A stretch of DNA of 35,073 nt from Slackia faecicanis (GTDB lineage Bacteria > Actinomycetota > Coriobacteriia > Coriobacteriales > Eggerthellaceae): the NCBI RefSeq assembly GCF_003725295.1, contig NZ_QICB01000009.1:1-35073 (forward strand), written 5' to 3'. Below the pieces are notes generated by a model that saw nothing but the letters and a program-made list of their open reading frames with translations, searched no databases and was not told where the DNA came from. Shown here in pieces: positions 24,942-32,839 of this stretch (positions are counted from its first letter, which is position 1; each line of letters opens with the position of its first letter). A program made the position numbers and the translations under genes.

Positions 24942-26645
24942 CTAGTCGCTTTGAACCACGCGGTAGCGGCTTATGGCTTCGGTCATTATATCCTTAAACA
25001 CTTCGGTGGTATTTCGCTCGTAGGGAACCTCGTTCACACCCACAAAACACACGAGCGGGGTCGAAGCGTTCGGAAGCACGCCGACAAAATCGAGGTTGTA
25101 GGAGTGCTTGGCGTACTGGCCGGTGTCTTCGTCCACATACTCCGCCGTGCCCGTCTTGCCCGCCACGACGTAGCCTTCGATGGCGGCTCCGCGGCCCGTG
25201 CCCTCTTCGACGACCGTTTCGAGCATGCTGACCATAGGCGCGATGGCCGCCTTGTTCTCGATGATCGTCTCGGTCTCGTACGTCATGACCTCGCCCGTCT
25301 GCGGCTTGGAGAGCAGAAGGTGCGGGGTCACGGCCACGCCGTCGTTGATGAGCGCGCCGTAGAAACGCGTCATCTGCAAAGGCGTGGTGGCGATGCCCTG
25401 GCCGAACGTGACGTTGTACTTGAGGATCTGCGGCCACGTTTCCACGTTGGGCGCCAGATATCCGCCCGCCTCGCCCGGGTAGTCGACGCCCGTGGCGCCC
25501 TTGAGCCCGTAAGCGACGATCTTGTCGTACAACGGCCCGAAGCCCAGGTGGTCTTCGACGAGCAGCGAAATGCCGACGTTGGACGAGTCCTGCATCACGT
25601 AGCGCGCCGTCATGGTCATGTCGCCGCGCTCGTGGGCGTCGCTGATCACGTATTCGTCGGCCGCAAGGCCCGCAGGCGCGAACACCGTGGTATCGGGCGT
25701 GACCGCGCCGGCTTCGAGCAGCGCCGTCATGGAGACGGTCTTGAAAATCGATCCGGGCTCGTAGCCTTGCGTGACCGGCTTGAGCGAGTCGGAGCCCACC
25801 TCGGATTCCGAAGGCGCGGCCGGGTCGAAATACGGCGTGGACGCGATCGCCAGCAGGTCGCCCGTCGAGGCGTCCATGAGCACCGCGCCGCCGTCGTCGC
25901 CGCCGATCTGCTCGACGCCTTCGGCAAGGCGCTTCTCCAGATAGCTCTGCATGTCGATGTCGATGGAGATCACGATGTCCTGGCCGTCTTTGGCGGGTTC
26001 GTCGACCTCGGTGCCGCCGGGAATGGGAATGCCCTTGCCGCCGCGCTGCTCGACCAGCCTGCCGGGCGTGCCTTTGAGGATGTCGTCGTAATACAGCTCG
26101 AGGCCCGACACGCCCTGGCCGTCGACGTTGACGAAGCCGAGGACCTGGCCCGCCACCTTGCCGTACGGATATACGCGCTTGGTGTCGGCGATGAAATAGA
26201 CGCCTGAAAGGCCCTTTTCGCGCAAGGCGTCGGCCACGTCGACGTCGGCTTTGCGCATGAGATAGACGAACGTGGTGTCCTGGTCGAGCAGGTCGCGGTA
26301 ATCGGAAGCCTCGCCGCCGAGCACATCGGCGATCGCGTTGGCCGTCGAGGCCCTGTCGACGACCTCTTTGGGATTCGCATAGACCGTCGTCGCATCGACG
26401 CTCGTGGCCAGCACGTTTCCGTTGCGGTCATAGATGGTTCCGCGGCGCGGCGAGATGTCGGCGCTCACCGTGCGCGACGCGGCCGCGGCGCTGCTCAGCT
26501 CGTCGGCCTTGATGACCTGCAGATACACAAGACGGCCCACCCATATCAGGGCGATGGCGAGAAACGATATCAGCATAAAAGACAGACGGCTCGAAGGCGA
26601 GCCGTCGGAAACGCTGCGTGGATTCGAAGGTCTGCGTTCGCTCAT
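24942..26645 (-). CDS. ftsI: Class B penicillin-binding protein, septal transpeptidase FtsI/PBP2
   Basis: FtsI cross-links septal peptidoglycan alongside FtsW. In 567 residues there is one N-terminal membrane segment (about 21-43), a pedestal domain beginning SPRRGTIYDRNGNVLATS, and a transpeptidase domain with all three catalytic motifs: GSIFK (Ser299, Lys302), DSSN (354-356) and KTGTAEY (Lys497). FGQGIATTPLQM is also typical. No PASTA domain follows. The ATG at 26645 has AAGGAT five bases upstream and follows the ftsL stop by 3 nt. A small GC hairpin lies just after its stop. Confidence 0.97.
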   Translation of the reverse strand: MSERRPSNPRSVSDGSPSSRLSFMLISFLAIALIWVGRLVYLQVIKADELSSAAAASRTVSADISPRRGTIYDRNGNVLATSVDATTVYANPKEVVDRASTANAIADVLGGEASDYRDLLDQDTTFVYLMRKADVDVADALREKGLSGVYFIADTKRVYPYGKVAGQVLGFVNVDGQGVSGLELYYDDILKGTPGRLVEQRGGKGIPIPGGTEVDEPAKDGQDIVISIDIDMQSYLEKRLAEGVEQIGGDDGGAVLMDASTGDLLAIASTPYFDPAAPSESEVGSDSLKPVTQGYEPGSIFKTVSMTALLEAGAVTPDTTVFAPAGLAADEYVISDAHERGDMTMTARYVMQDSSNVGISLLVEDHLGFGPLYDKIVAYGLKGATGVDYPGEAGGYLAPNVETWPQILKYNVTFGQGIATTPLQMTRFYGALINDGVAVTPHLLLSKPQTGEVMTYETETIIENKAAIAPMVSMLETVVEEGTGRGAAIEGYVVAGKTGTAEYVDEDTGQYAKHSYNLDFVGVLPNASTPLVCFVGVNEVPYERNTTEVFKDIMTEAISRYRVVQSD

Positions 26646-26648
26646 CGA

Positions 26649-27134
26649 TTATCCTTGATTCGCAATGGCGGCGATGCTTGCGGACAGCGAGAGGTTGCCC
26701 TGCGCGTCCGTCGCCACGATGTCGGGGGCGAGCACGACCGCCTCGGTGCTCAGCGGGGGCGCCATGCCCAGGCTCGCCGCCTCGACGCGGATGTGGGTCG
26801 AGTTGGAAAGACGGCTCTGCTGCACCTCGAGGTCGCTGCCGTACGACCGGGCGTTTTCGATCTTGGCGCTCAGGTCGTCGGCCGCGATCGAGCTCGTCAC
26901 GCTCGCGGCGGTCAGACCCACGCGTATACAGCACAACGTCGCGATCACCAAAGCGGCCGCGACGATGACTTTCGCTATTCCCATGACCGATGAAGGAAGC
27001 GTCACCACATCGGAGTTTTCCCGCCGACCGGGTATAACCTCGAAGTCGGCGCCCGAACGATCGGGCACGGCCGGCGCAGAGCTACCGTATAGGTATCCCG
27101 ACCGGGAGGCACGGTATGCATTCGTGCGACTCAC
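26649..27134 (-). CDS. ftsL: FtsL-like bitopic division protein
   Basis: FtsL with FtsQ and FtsB activates FtsWI. This family is poorly conserved, so the call rests on position between rsmH and ftsI and on architecture. The 161-residue protein has a 50-residue hydrophilic N-terminus, one membrane segment (about 51-70, MGIAKVIVAAALVIATLCCI), then an extracytoplasmic helix with coiled-coil character (about 84-118, DLSAKIENARSYGSDLEVQQ), and a C-terminal tail. The GTG at 27134 has AAAGGGGG five bases upstream. Spacing to ftsI is 3 nt. Confidence 0.8.
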   Translation of the reverse strand: MSRTNAYRASRSGYLYGSSAPAVPDRSGADFEVIPGRRENSDVVTLPSSVMGIAKVIVAAALVIATLCCIRVGLTAASVTSSIAADDLSAKIENARSYGSDLEVQQSRLSNSTHIRVEAASLGMAPPLSTEAVVLAPDIVATDAQGNLSLSASIAAIANQG

Positions 27135-27190
27135 ACCGGCCCCCTTTCTTCAGATGCAACGCTCTTCGGTCGGCTTGCTCTACTCGCGTA

Positions 27191-28159
27191 TCAACGTATC
27201 TTCTCCGCGACGCGCAGCTTGGCGCTGCGGGCGCGCGGGTTGCGCTCGATTTCTTCCGGCGTGGGAAGGATCGGCTTGCGCGTGACGATCTTCAATGCCG
27301 GGTTCGCCCCGCACGCGCATACGGGAAGCCCCGGAGGGCAGGTACAGGTTCGCGCATAGTCGGCGAACACTTCCTTGACCACCCTGTCTTCGAGGGAATG
27401 GTAGCTGATCACCAGGATGCGGCCCTTCGGGTTCAGCCATCGCACCGCCGCCTCCAAGCCGCTGCGCAGAACCGAAAGCTCGGAGTTCACTTCGATGCGC
27501 AATGCCTGAAACGTCCTTTTGGCGGGATGGCCGCCCGCACGACGCGCCGATGCGGGAATGGCGGCCTTGATGATCTCGACGAGCTGCCCGCTCGTCTCGA
27601 TGGGCTCGCGCTCGCGCGCCGCGACGATGAACTGCGCGATGCGGCTGGCCCATTTCTCATCGGAATAATCACGGATGATCCGAGCGAGCTCTGCTGCATC
27701 GAGGGTATTGACGAGCTCTGCTGCGGTTGTGGTCTGGTTGCCCGGATCCATCCTCATGTCCAAGGGGGCGTCCTCTTTGAACGAGAACCCCCGCGACGGA
27801 AAATCGAGCTGCGGCGAAGAAACTCCCAGGTCGAACAGAATGGCGTCGATGCCCGGCACCTCTGCTTCCAGCAGAAGCTCGTCGAGGTTTCCGAAGTTGC
27901 CGCGCAAAAGCTCGATCTGCGGCAGGTCGTCCGAGCCGAGCGCCTTCAGGCGAGCGCCCGCAGCGGTCAGCGCCATGTCGTCTTGGTCGATGCCTATCAA
28001 AAGACCCTGGGAACCGAGACGCTGCGCCACTTCGGAGGAATGGCCCGCGCCGCCGAGCGTCGCATCCACGAACGTGTGCTGCGGCTTGAGACGCGCCTGC
28101 TCGAGGCATTCGTCGAGCAGAACGGGAATATGCCGGTATTCGCCTGTCATCTTTTCCAC
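27191..28159 (-). CDS. rsmH: 16S rRNA (cytosine-1402 N4)-methyltransferase
   Basis: RsmH (MraW) N4-methylates C1402 in the ribosomal P site. The 322-residue protein has HIPVLLDECLE, the SAM-binding VDATLGGAGHSSEVA, LFDLGVSSPQLD, GFSFKEDAPLDMRMDP, KRTFQALRIEVNSEL, ISYHSLEDRVVKEVF and the C-terminal Cys cluster CTCPPGLPVCACG. The GTG at 28159 has AAGGAG seven bases upstream; an internal ATG at 28150 is less well placed. It follows mraZ by 11 nt. Confidence 0.97.
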   Translation of the reverse strand: MEKMTGEYRHIPVLLDECLEQARLKPQHTFVDATLGGAGHSSEVAQRLGSQGLLIGIDQDDMALTAAGARLKALGSDDLPQIELLRGNFGNLDELLLEAEVPGIDAILFDLGVSSPQLDFPSRGFSFKEDAPLDMRMDPGNQTTTAAELVNTLDAAELARIIRDYSDEKWASRIAQFIVAAREREPIETSGQLVEIIKAAIPASARRAGGHPAKRTFQALRIEVNSELSVLRSGLEAAVRWLNPKGRILVISYHSLEDRVVKEVFADYARTCTCPPGLPVCACGANPALKIVTRKPILPTPEEIERNPRARSAKLRVAEKIR

Positions 28160-28170
28160 GTGCGGACTCC

Positions 28171-28605
28171 TTACGAGAACAGCAATTCGTCGAGATCTAC
28201 GCTGCTCTGGAATTCATCCCAACGCGCGGCATCCCAGATCTCAAAATGGTCGGTGTTGCCCACCAGAACCGCTTCTTTTTCCAACCCCACCATCTCGCGC
28301 TGCTTCGCCGACACGTTGATGCGTCCCGCAGCGTCCATCGCGTTGGGCATGGCGCTGGCGTTAAGCTTGGTGCGCAGCATGACGTGCTTGCGATCGCCCG
28401 GGTTGTAGCCGCCCTTCTTCTCGAACAGGGCGTCCACCCATGCTTCGTAGTTATCCACGGTGTAGACGGAAAGGAAGCCGTTCTTGGAATCGGGAACGAC
28501 CACCAACTGGGTGTCTTCGGTCAAGGTCTTTCGAAACGCGGCAGGAAGGGAAAGGCGGCCTTTGGCATCGATCTTATGACGGTATTCACCGAATAGACCG
28601 GCCAC
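28171..28605 (-). CDS. mraZ: Transcriptional regulator MraZ
   Basis: MraZ is an AbrB-like DNA-binding protein that represses its own dcw operon. The 144-residue protein has two SpoVT/AbrB-like halves, each with the DxxGR signature: GEYRHKIDAKGRLSLPAAFR and NAMDAAGRINVSAKQRE. A GTG at 28605 (giving MAGLFGEYRH) is preferred over the ATG at 28611, because AAAGGGGG lies six bases before the GTG but abuts the ATG. The resulting length matches the usual ~143 residues. It is the first gene of the cluster, with its operator just upstream. Confidence 0.95.
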   Translation of the reverse strand: MAGLFGEYRHKIDAKGRLSLPAAFRKTLTEDTQLVVVPDSKNGFLSVYTVDNYEAWVDALFEKKGGYNPGDRKHVMLRTKLNASAMPNAMDAAGRINVSAKQREMVGLEKEAVLVGNTDHFEIWDAARWDEFQSSVDLDELLFS

Positions 28606-28636
28606 GCTCATCCCCCTTTTTGCATTGCGACACCCC

Positions 28637-28691
28637 AACCAATGCCCGCCATTTTATCCCACTTCCTCCCACCTCGCAATAAATTCACCCA
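28637..28691 (-). promoter_or_regulatory. dcw promoter with MraZ-type operator boxes
   Basis: On the minus strand TTGCGA (28674-28679) and TAAAAT (28651-28656) are spaced exactly 17 nt. TGGGA occurs at 28667-28671 and 28657-28661; TGGCG (28647-28651) and TGGTT (28637-28641) continue the 10-bp period downstream, and TGGGT (28687-28691) lies two periods upstream. Known MraZ sites are TGGGN repeats separated by five bases. Two boxes fall in the promoter spacer and one touches the -10. Confidence 0.85.
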
Positions 28692-28801
28692 CCGCAAGGC
28701 GTTTCTCCCCCCACTTTCCAACTCAGGAAGGCGCGAGGTCGCTCCCGTCGGCGACGCCCGGACGAAAAGACCCCCTGATAGGGCAAGATATCGGCGCATA
28801 G

Positions 28802-28830
28802 AAAAAGACGGCACTCCATCCGGCGCCGCC
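28802..28830 (-). terminator. Possible terminator of xerD
   Basis: On the minus strand GGCGGC pairs with GCCGTC (one G-U) over a 12-nt loop, followed by TTTTTC. It lies about 33 nt after the xerD stop and would insulate the dcw promoter from upstream transcription. The stem is short. Confidence 0.5.
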
Positions 28831-28862
28831 TTGAACGCGAATCGCGTGGAGGAAATGTGGGG

Positions 28863-29825
28863 TCAGACCGATGCGCGGGCGCGCGGATGGGCGGCCAGGT
28901 ATTCCTCGCGCACATGAAGCGCGCTCACGTGCACGTAGACCTGCGTGGTGGAGATGTCGGCATGCCCGAGCATTTCCTGGATCGTGCGTAGGTCGGCTCC
29001 GCCCTCGAGCATGTGCGTGGCGAAGGTGTGGCGCAGGGTGTGGGGATGCAGCCCCGCCAGGCCCGCGGCGGCGCCCGATTTCTCCACCACCCCGTAGACG
29101 CCCTGACGCGTCAGGCGCCGCCCGCGCGCGTTGAGGAACAGCGCCGACGAAGGCGATGCGGCCTTGGCGGCAAGCTTCGGACGCGCCGATTCGAGATAGC
29201 CCGCCAAAGCGCGGGCCGCGATGCCGCCGAAAGGAACCATGCGCACGACGCTGCCCTTGCCCACGACGCGCACGAAGCCTTCGTCGAAGAAGACGTCGGG
29301 CACGTCCATGCCCGCAAGCTCGCTCACGCGCAGGCCGCAGCCGTAGAGCACCTCCATGATCGCGCGGTCGCGGGCGCCCAGCTCGTCGGCGCGGTATTCG
29401 CGATCGAGCAGCGTCGCGGCCTGCTCGACCGAAAGCACGTCGGGAAGGCGGCGCGGCACGTCGGGCAGATCGACATCGGCCGCCGCGTCGCGCGCGACGA
29501 GCCCTTCGCGCGCGAGGAAACGATGCATGCCCCTGACCGCCGCCATGCGCCGCTCCCTGCTGGCGGGAGCATAGCCGCGCTCGGCGAGGTCCCGGGCGTA
29601 GGCGGCCGCATCCGATCGCGTCGCGCCCGCCGCGTCGCGCCCGCGCTCGAGGGAAAGAAACGACGCGTAGTCATCCAAATCGGACGCGTACGATTCCACG
29701 GTCGCGGGCGATGAGCCGCGCTCGACGGAGAGGTAGGCAAGGTATTCCTTCGCAAGCGCGCGCGACGCCTCGAAGGCCGCGTCGCCTTCGAGCGCCGCGC
29801 GGCGCAGCACGATTTTGTCCGACAC
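28863..29825 (-). CDS. xerD: XerD-type tyrosine recombinase
   Basis: XerC/XerD enzymes resolve chromosome dimers at dif. The 320-residue protein has an N-terminal SAM-like core-binding domain (about 24-110) and a catalytic domain. All catalytic residues are visible: R166 ([10 protein letters not shown]), K190 (VVGKGSVVR), H262 and R265 ([15 protein letters not shown]), H288 (LGHAD) and Y297 (TTQVYVHV). The length suits a housekeeping Xer protein. The GTG at 29825 has GGAG about six bases upstream; the frame opens as far as 30329, antisense to the next gene, and that extension is not coding. No integrase partner, att site or cargo is seen. XerC versus XerD cannot be settled without a comparison. 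Confidence 0.9.
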   Translation of the reverse strand: MSDKIVLRRAALEGDAAFEASRALAKEYLAYLSVERGSSPATVESYASDLDDYASFLSLERGRDAAGATRSDAAAYARDLAERGYAPASRERRMAAVRGMHRFLAREGLVARDAAADVDLPDVPRRLPDVLSVEQAATLLDREYRADELGARDRAIMEVLYGCGLRVSELAGMDVPDVFFDEGFVRVVGKGSVVRMVPFGGIAARALAGYLESARPKLAAKAASPSSALFLNARGRRLTRQGVYGVVEKSGAAAGLAGLHPHTLRHTFATHMLEGGADLRTIQEMLGHADISTTQVYVHVSALHVREEYLAAHPRARASV

Positions 29826-29888
29826 GAGCCTCTCCCCTTTCCGAATCCATGCGGCCGTCCCGCCCGATTCTACCGCACGGCCCGCGCG

Positions 29889-29908
29889 GCGCCGCGCATG
29901 CGCGGCGC
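29889..29908. repeat. Perfect 20-bp palindrome upstream of xerD
   Basis: GCGCCGCGCATGCGCGGCGC is its own reverse complement, in the 238-nt divergent region between xerD and the DUF1846 gene, about 64 nt before the xerD start. It could be an operator or chance in GC-rich DNA. The rest of the region shows only promoter-like elements. Confidence 0.55.
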
Positions 29909-29989
29909 GAGGCATATACGATCGCAAGCCGCATCCGGCCAATTCATGCAACGGAAACGCCCGCGACACAGAGTCGAAACACCCTGATA

Positions 29990-29995
29990 TATAAT
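29990..29995 (+). promoter_or_regulatory. -10 element for the DUF1846 gene
   Basis: A perfect TATAAT 68 nt before the start codon in a locally AT-rich patch. No convincing -35 lies at 17 nt (CACAGA). Confidence 0.45.
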
Positions 29996-30063
29996 TCATC
30001 TGTTCGACATCGATTCTCTCGGCGGCGTGCACCGCCCTCACCCAGAAAGGGGTTCGCGATCTC

Positions 30064-31545
30064 ATGCGCATCGGATTCGACAACGATAAATACATCGCAC
30101 TGCAGGCAGAGCATATCCGCAACCGCATCGACCAGTTCGAAGGCAAGCTGTATCTCGAATTCGGCGGAAAGCTCTTCGACGACCACCATGCCGCCCGCGT
30201 GCTTCCCGGATTCGAGCCCGACTCCAAGATCCGCATGCTGCAAAGCCTCGTCGACGACGTCGAGATCATCATCACCATCAACGCCAACGACATCGAGAAG
30301 AACAAGGTGCGCGGCGATCTGGGCATCACCTACGACGAAGACTCCCTGCGCCTGATGGACATCTTCCGCGGCATGGGCTTTCTCGTGGGCGGCGTGGTGA
30401 TCACGCATTACGCAAGCCAGCCTGCCGCCGACATGTTCCGCAGGCGTCTGCAGTCCCTCGGCATCGCGTGCTATCTGCACTACCCCATCGCGGGCTACCC
30501 CTACGACATCAATCACATCGTCAGCGACGAGGGCTACGGCAAAAACGAATACATCGAAACCACCCGCCCGCTCGTCGTGGTGACGGCCCCCGGCCCCGGC
30601 TCCGGCAAGATGGCAACCTGCCTTTCGCAGCTCTATCACGAGCACAAGCGCGGCGTGACCGCGGGCTACGCGAAATACGAGACGTTCCCCGTGTGGAACC
30701 TGCCGCTCGCGCATCCGGTGAACCTCGCCTACGAGGCAGCCACCGTCGATCTGGACGACTCCAATATCATCGACCCGTTCCACCTGGAGGCCTACGGCGT
30801 CTCGACCGTCAACTACAACCGCGACGTGGAAATCTTCCCCGTGCTCAAGGCCATGATGGAGCGCATCTCCGGCTCGAGCCCGTACCAGTCGCCCACCGAT
30901 ATGGGCGTGAACATGGCGGGGCTCGCCATCACCGACGACGACGTGGTGCGCGACGCTGCGAAGATGGAGATCGTGCGCCGCTATTTCCAGACCGCCGTCG
31001 ATGTGAAACGCACCGGCGTGGGCCAGAAGAGCATCGAGAAGCTTGAGATGCTCATGAACCAGGCGGGCGTCACGTCGAGCTTCTCACCCGCCCGCAGCGC
31101 CGCCCTTCTGAAGGAGGAAACGACCGGCGCGCCCGCAGGCGCCATGGTGCTTCCCGACGGCCGCGTGATCACGGGCAAGACGTCCGATCTGCTGGGCGCG
31201 GCGTCTTCGCTGCTCATGAATGCGCTCAAGGCGGTCGCGGGCGTCGACGACGACCTGCTCATCATCAGCAACGAGGCGATCGAGCCGATCTGCCGCCTGA
31301 AGACCGAGCAGCTGGCCAGCAAGAACCCGCGCCTGCATTCCGACGAGACGCTCATCGCGCTTTCGATCAGCTCGGCCACCAACCCAGTGGCGGCGCAGAC
31401 CATCGCGCACGTCGACGACCTGCGCGGATGCGACGCGTTCTTCTCGGTCATCATTTCCGCGACCGACGAGAGCCTCTATCGCAAGCTCGGCATCAACGTC
31501 TGCTGCGAGCCTAAATACGAGCAGCACTCCTTCTATCACAAGTAA
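30064..31545 (+). CDS. DUF1846-family protein of unknown function
   Basis: I recognise the family (DUF1846/UPF0371) from its overall sequence but no reaction is established for it. The 493-residue protein begins [20 protein letters not shown] and has [27 protein letters not shown] nucleotide-binding-like loop is seen at [20 protein letters not shown] (about 171-190), then [19 protein letters not shown] and [20 protein letters not shown]. No signal peptide or membrane segment is visible, so it is probably cytosolic. The ATG has AGAAAGGGG 11 bases upstream. It stands alone: own TATAAT upstream, own terminator downstream, diverging from xerD. Fits no pathway in the window. Confidence 0.88.
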   Translation: MRIGFDNDKYIALQAEHIRNRIDQFEGKLYLEFGGKLFDDHHAARVLPGFEPDSKIRMLQSLVDDVEIIITINANDIEKNKVRGDLGITYDEDSLRLMDIFRGMGFLVGGVVITHYASQPAADMFRRRLQSLGIACYLHYPIAGYPYDINHIVSDEGYGKNEYIETTRPLVVVTAPGPGSGKMATCLSQLYHEHKRGVTAGYAKYETFPVWNLPLAHPVNLAYEAATVDLDDSNIIDPFHLEAYGVSTVNYNRDVEIFPVLKAMMERISGSSPYQSPTDMGVNMAGLAITDDDVVRDAAKMEIVRRYFQTAVDVKRTGVGQKSIEKLEMLMNQAGVTSSFSPARSAALLKEETTGAPAGAMVLPDGRVITGKTSDLLGAASSLLMNALKAVAGVDDDLLIISNEAIEPICRLKTEQLASKNPRLHSDETLIALSISSATNPVAAQTIAHVDDLRGCDAFFSVIISATDESLYRKLGINVCCEPKYEQHSFYHK

Positions 31546-31569
31546 GCCGCTCCAAGCGCAAGCATCGCG

Positions 31570-31597
31570 AGGCGTCGACGCAAGTCGGCGCCTTTTT
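31570..31597 (+). terminator. Terminator of the DUF1846 gene
   Basis: AGGCGTCGAC-GCAA-GTCGGCGCCT (10-bp stem, one G-U) followed by TTTTC, 24 nt after the stop codon. Confidence 0.88.
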
Positions 31598-31837
31598 CGT
31601 CCGCTGCGATGCGGAGCGCGGGCGGCGGAAAGCACCCGGGGGAAGCCGCCCGCCCGACACGAAAGCCGAGCGGGCACGATACGCCCGAAGGAATCGCCGA
31701 CAGGCGCGGCAGAACCCGCCGGCGCAACCGAACGAGCGGGCGCTCCTGCGGAGCGGCGAAACCTGGAAGCTTCAGCTCGCAGCCCTCCCCCTCGTCGTGC
31801 CCCTTCGATACGCGAGGGAAAGAAAGCGAATGCGCGC
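31598..31837. other. Non-coding gap between convergent genes
   Basis: Between the terminators of the DUF1846 gene and nadK is about 240 nt of GC-rich DNA. Open frames here lack ribosome binding sites and resemble nothing. No RNA fold or repeat stands out. Confidence 0.5.
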
Positions 31838-31868
31838 AAAAAAACGGCCGAGGATAAACCTCGGCCGT
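31838..31868 (-). terminator. Terminator of nadK
   Basis: ACGGCCGAGG and CCTCGGCCGT form a perfect 10-bp stem with a five-base loop; on the minus strand it ends in a run of seven T. It begins about 23 nt after the nadK stop. Confidence 0.93.
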
Positions 31869-31891
31869 TCGAAACGCTTTCGCGCGGAAAT

Positions 31892-32755
31892 CTACATGCG
31901 ACGCTCGTCGGAGAAGAACGTATTGGCGACCGCGCTGTAGAAGCCGTCGCTCTTATAGCGCAGCAGCACGGTGGGGTTGTTCGACTTGCGCACCAGCACG
32001 CGGTCGATAGGCTCGTCGAGCGAAATGAACTCGCCGTCCACGAAGTAGCTCGCCTCGCGGCTTTCGGGATTGCGGGACAGGTCGATTTCGACGATATCGC
32101 TCGGATCGGTGACGATCGAGCGGGACAGCAACGTGTGCGGCGCCAGGGGAACCACCACGAGGCCCTTGAAATCGGGCGCGACCAGCGGGCCGCCCGCAGA
32201 CAGGGCATAGGCCGTGGAACCGGTGGCCGAAGAGACCACCAGGCCGTCGCCGCGCATGTCGACGAGGTGGTTGCCGGAGATTTCGATGCCGAAATCGATG
32301 ATGCGGCCCAATGCGCCGCGCGTGACCGAGAACTCGTTGAGCGCGAAGCGGCTCGCGACCACCTCGCCGTTGGAGATGAGGTCGATATGCAGGCTGGCGC
32401 GCTCTTCGCGCACGACGTCGCCCGCCAGGGCGGCGGCCACGATGGCCACGACGCCGTCTTCCGAAGAATTCACCAAAAAGCCCAGGTGACCGAAGTTGAT
32501 GCCCAGGATAGGCACGCGCGATTTGCCGACCAGGCGGGCGGTACGCAGCATGGTGCCGTCGCCGCCGAGGGAAACCACCATGTCGAAGGAGGACGCGTCG
32601 ACATGCGCGCAGGTGTCTTTGACCGATTCGATCGACAGCGGCGTCGAATCGAGCTCCTGATGCGCAACCCCCTGAGAGTCGAGGTAGGCGGCCAGAAGCA
32701 TGGATGCATCGAGGGCGGCCGCGTTGGAATTATTGCGGATAATCAGGATGTTCAT
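31892..32755 (-). CDS. nadK: NAD kinase
   Basis: NadK phosphorylates NAD to NADP. The 287-residue protein has the GGDGT motif (SLGGDGTMLRTAR, about 62-74), GINFGHLGFL (85-94), ALNEFSVTRG, the substrate signature SSATGSTAYALSAGGP (175-190) and APHTLLSRSIV. The ATG at 32755 (MNILIIRNNS) has GAGG about four bases upstream. The frame continues to 33235 but that is antisense to murJ. It diverges from murJ over 84 nt and ends in a strong terminator, so it is monocistronic. Confidence 0.97.
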   Translation of the reverse strand: MNILIIRNNSNAAALDASMLLAAYLDSQGVAHQELDSTPLSIESVKDTCAHVDASSFDMVVSLGGDGTMLRTARLVGKSRVPILGINFGHLGFLVNSSEDGVVAIVAAALAGDVVREERASLHIDLISNGEVVASRFALNEFSVTRGALGRIIDFGIEISGNHLVDMRGDGLVVSSATGSTAYALSAGGPLVAPDFKGLVVVPLAPHTLLSRSIVTDPSDIVEIDLSRNPESREASYFVDGEFISLDEPIDRVLVRKSNNPTVLLRYKSDGFYSAVANTFFSDERRM

Positions 32756-32796
32756 TCTGCCTCGTTTCAAACGTTGCCCGCGGACTATATGATGAG

Positions 32797-32820
32797 TTGA
32801 CAATAGCCTTTGTATTATAC
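32797..32820. promoter_or_regulatory. Divergent promoter region for nadK and murJ
   Basis: In the 84-nt gap, TATAAT (32814-32819) reads toward nadK, and TTGACA (32797-32802) and TATTAT (32813-32818) read toward murJ. The TTGACA/TATTAT spacing of 10 nt is wrong for one promoter, so TATTAT probably uses a different -35. The AT-rich patch is clear, the exact start sites are not. Confidence 0.4.
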
Positions 32821-32839
32821 CCAAACTCGAAAGCGTAGT

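Noticed and set aside
28859-28872. GGGGTCAGACC motif at the end of xerD, reminiscent of REP/transposase-associated repeats
   Set aside because: It occurs once, is partly the xerD stop region and has no inverted partner or transposase nearby.
28863-29825. Integrase of a mobile island
   Set aside because: Length, motifs and isolation fit a chromosomal Xer recombinase. There are no tRNA-adjacent att sites or cargo genes, and base composition does not change.
29826-30329. N-terminal extension of xerD
   Set aside because: The frame is open but overlaps the DUF1846 gene antisense and has no Xer homology. The GTG at 29825 with GGAG upstream fits the family length.
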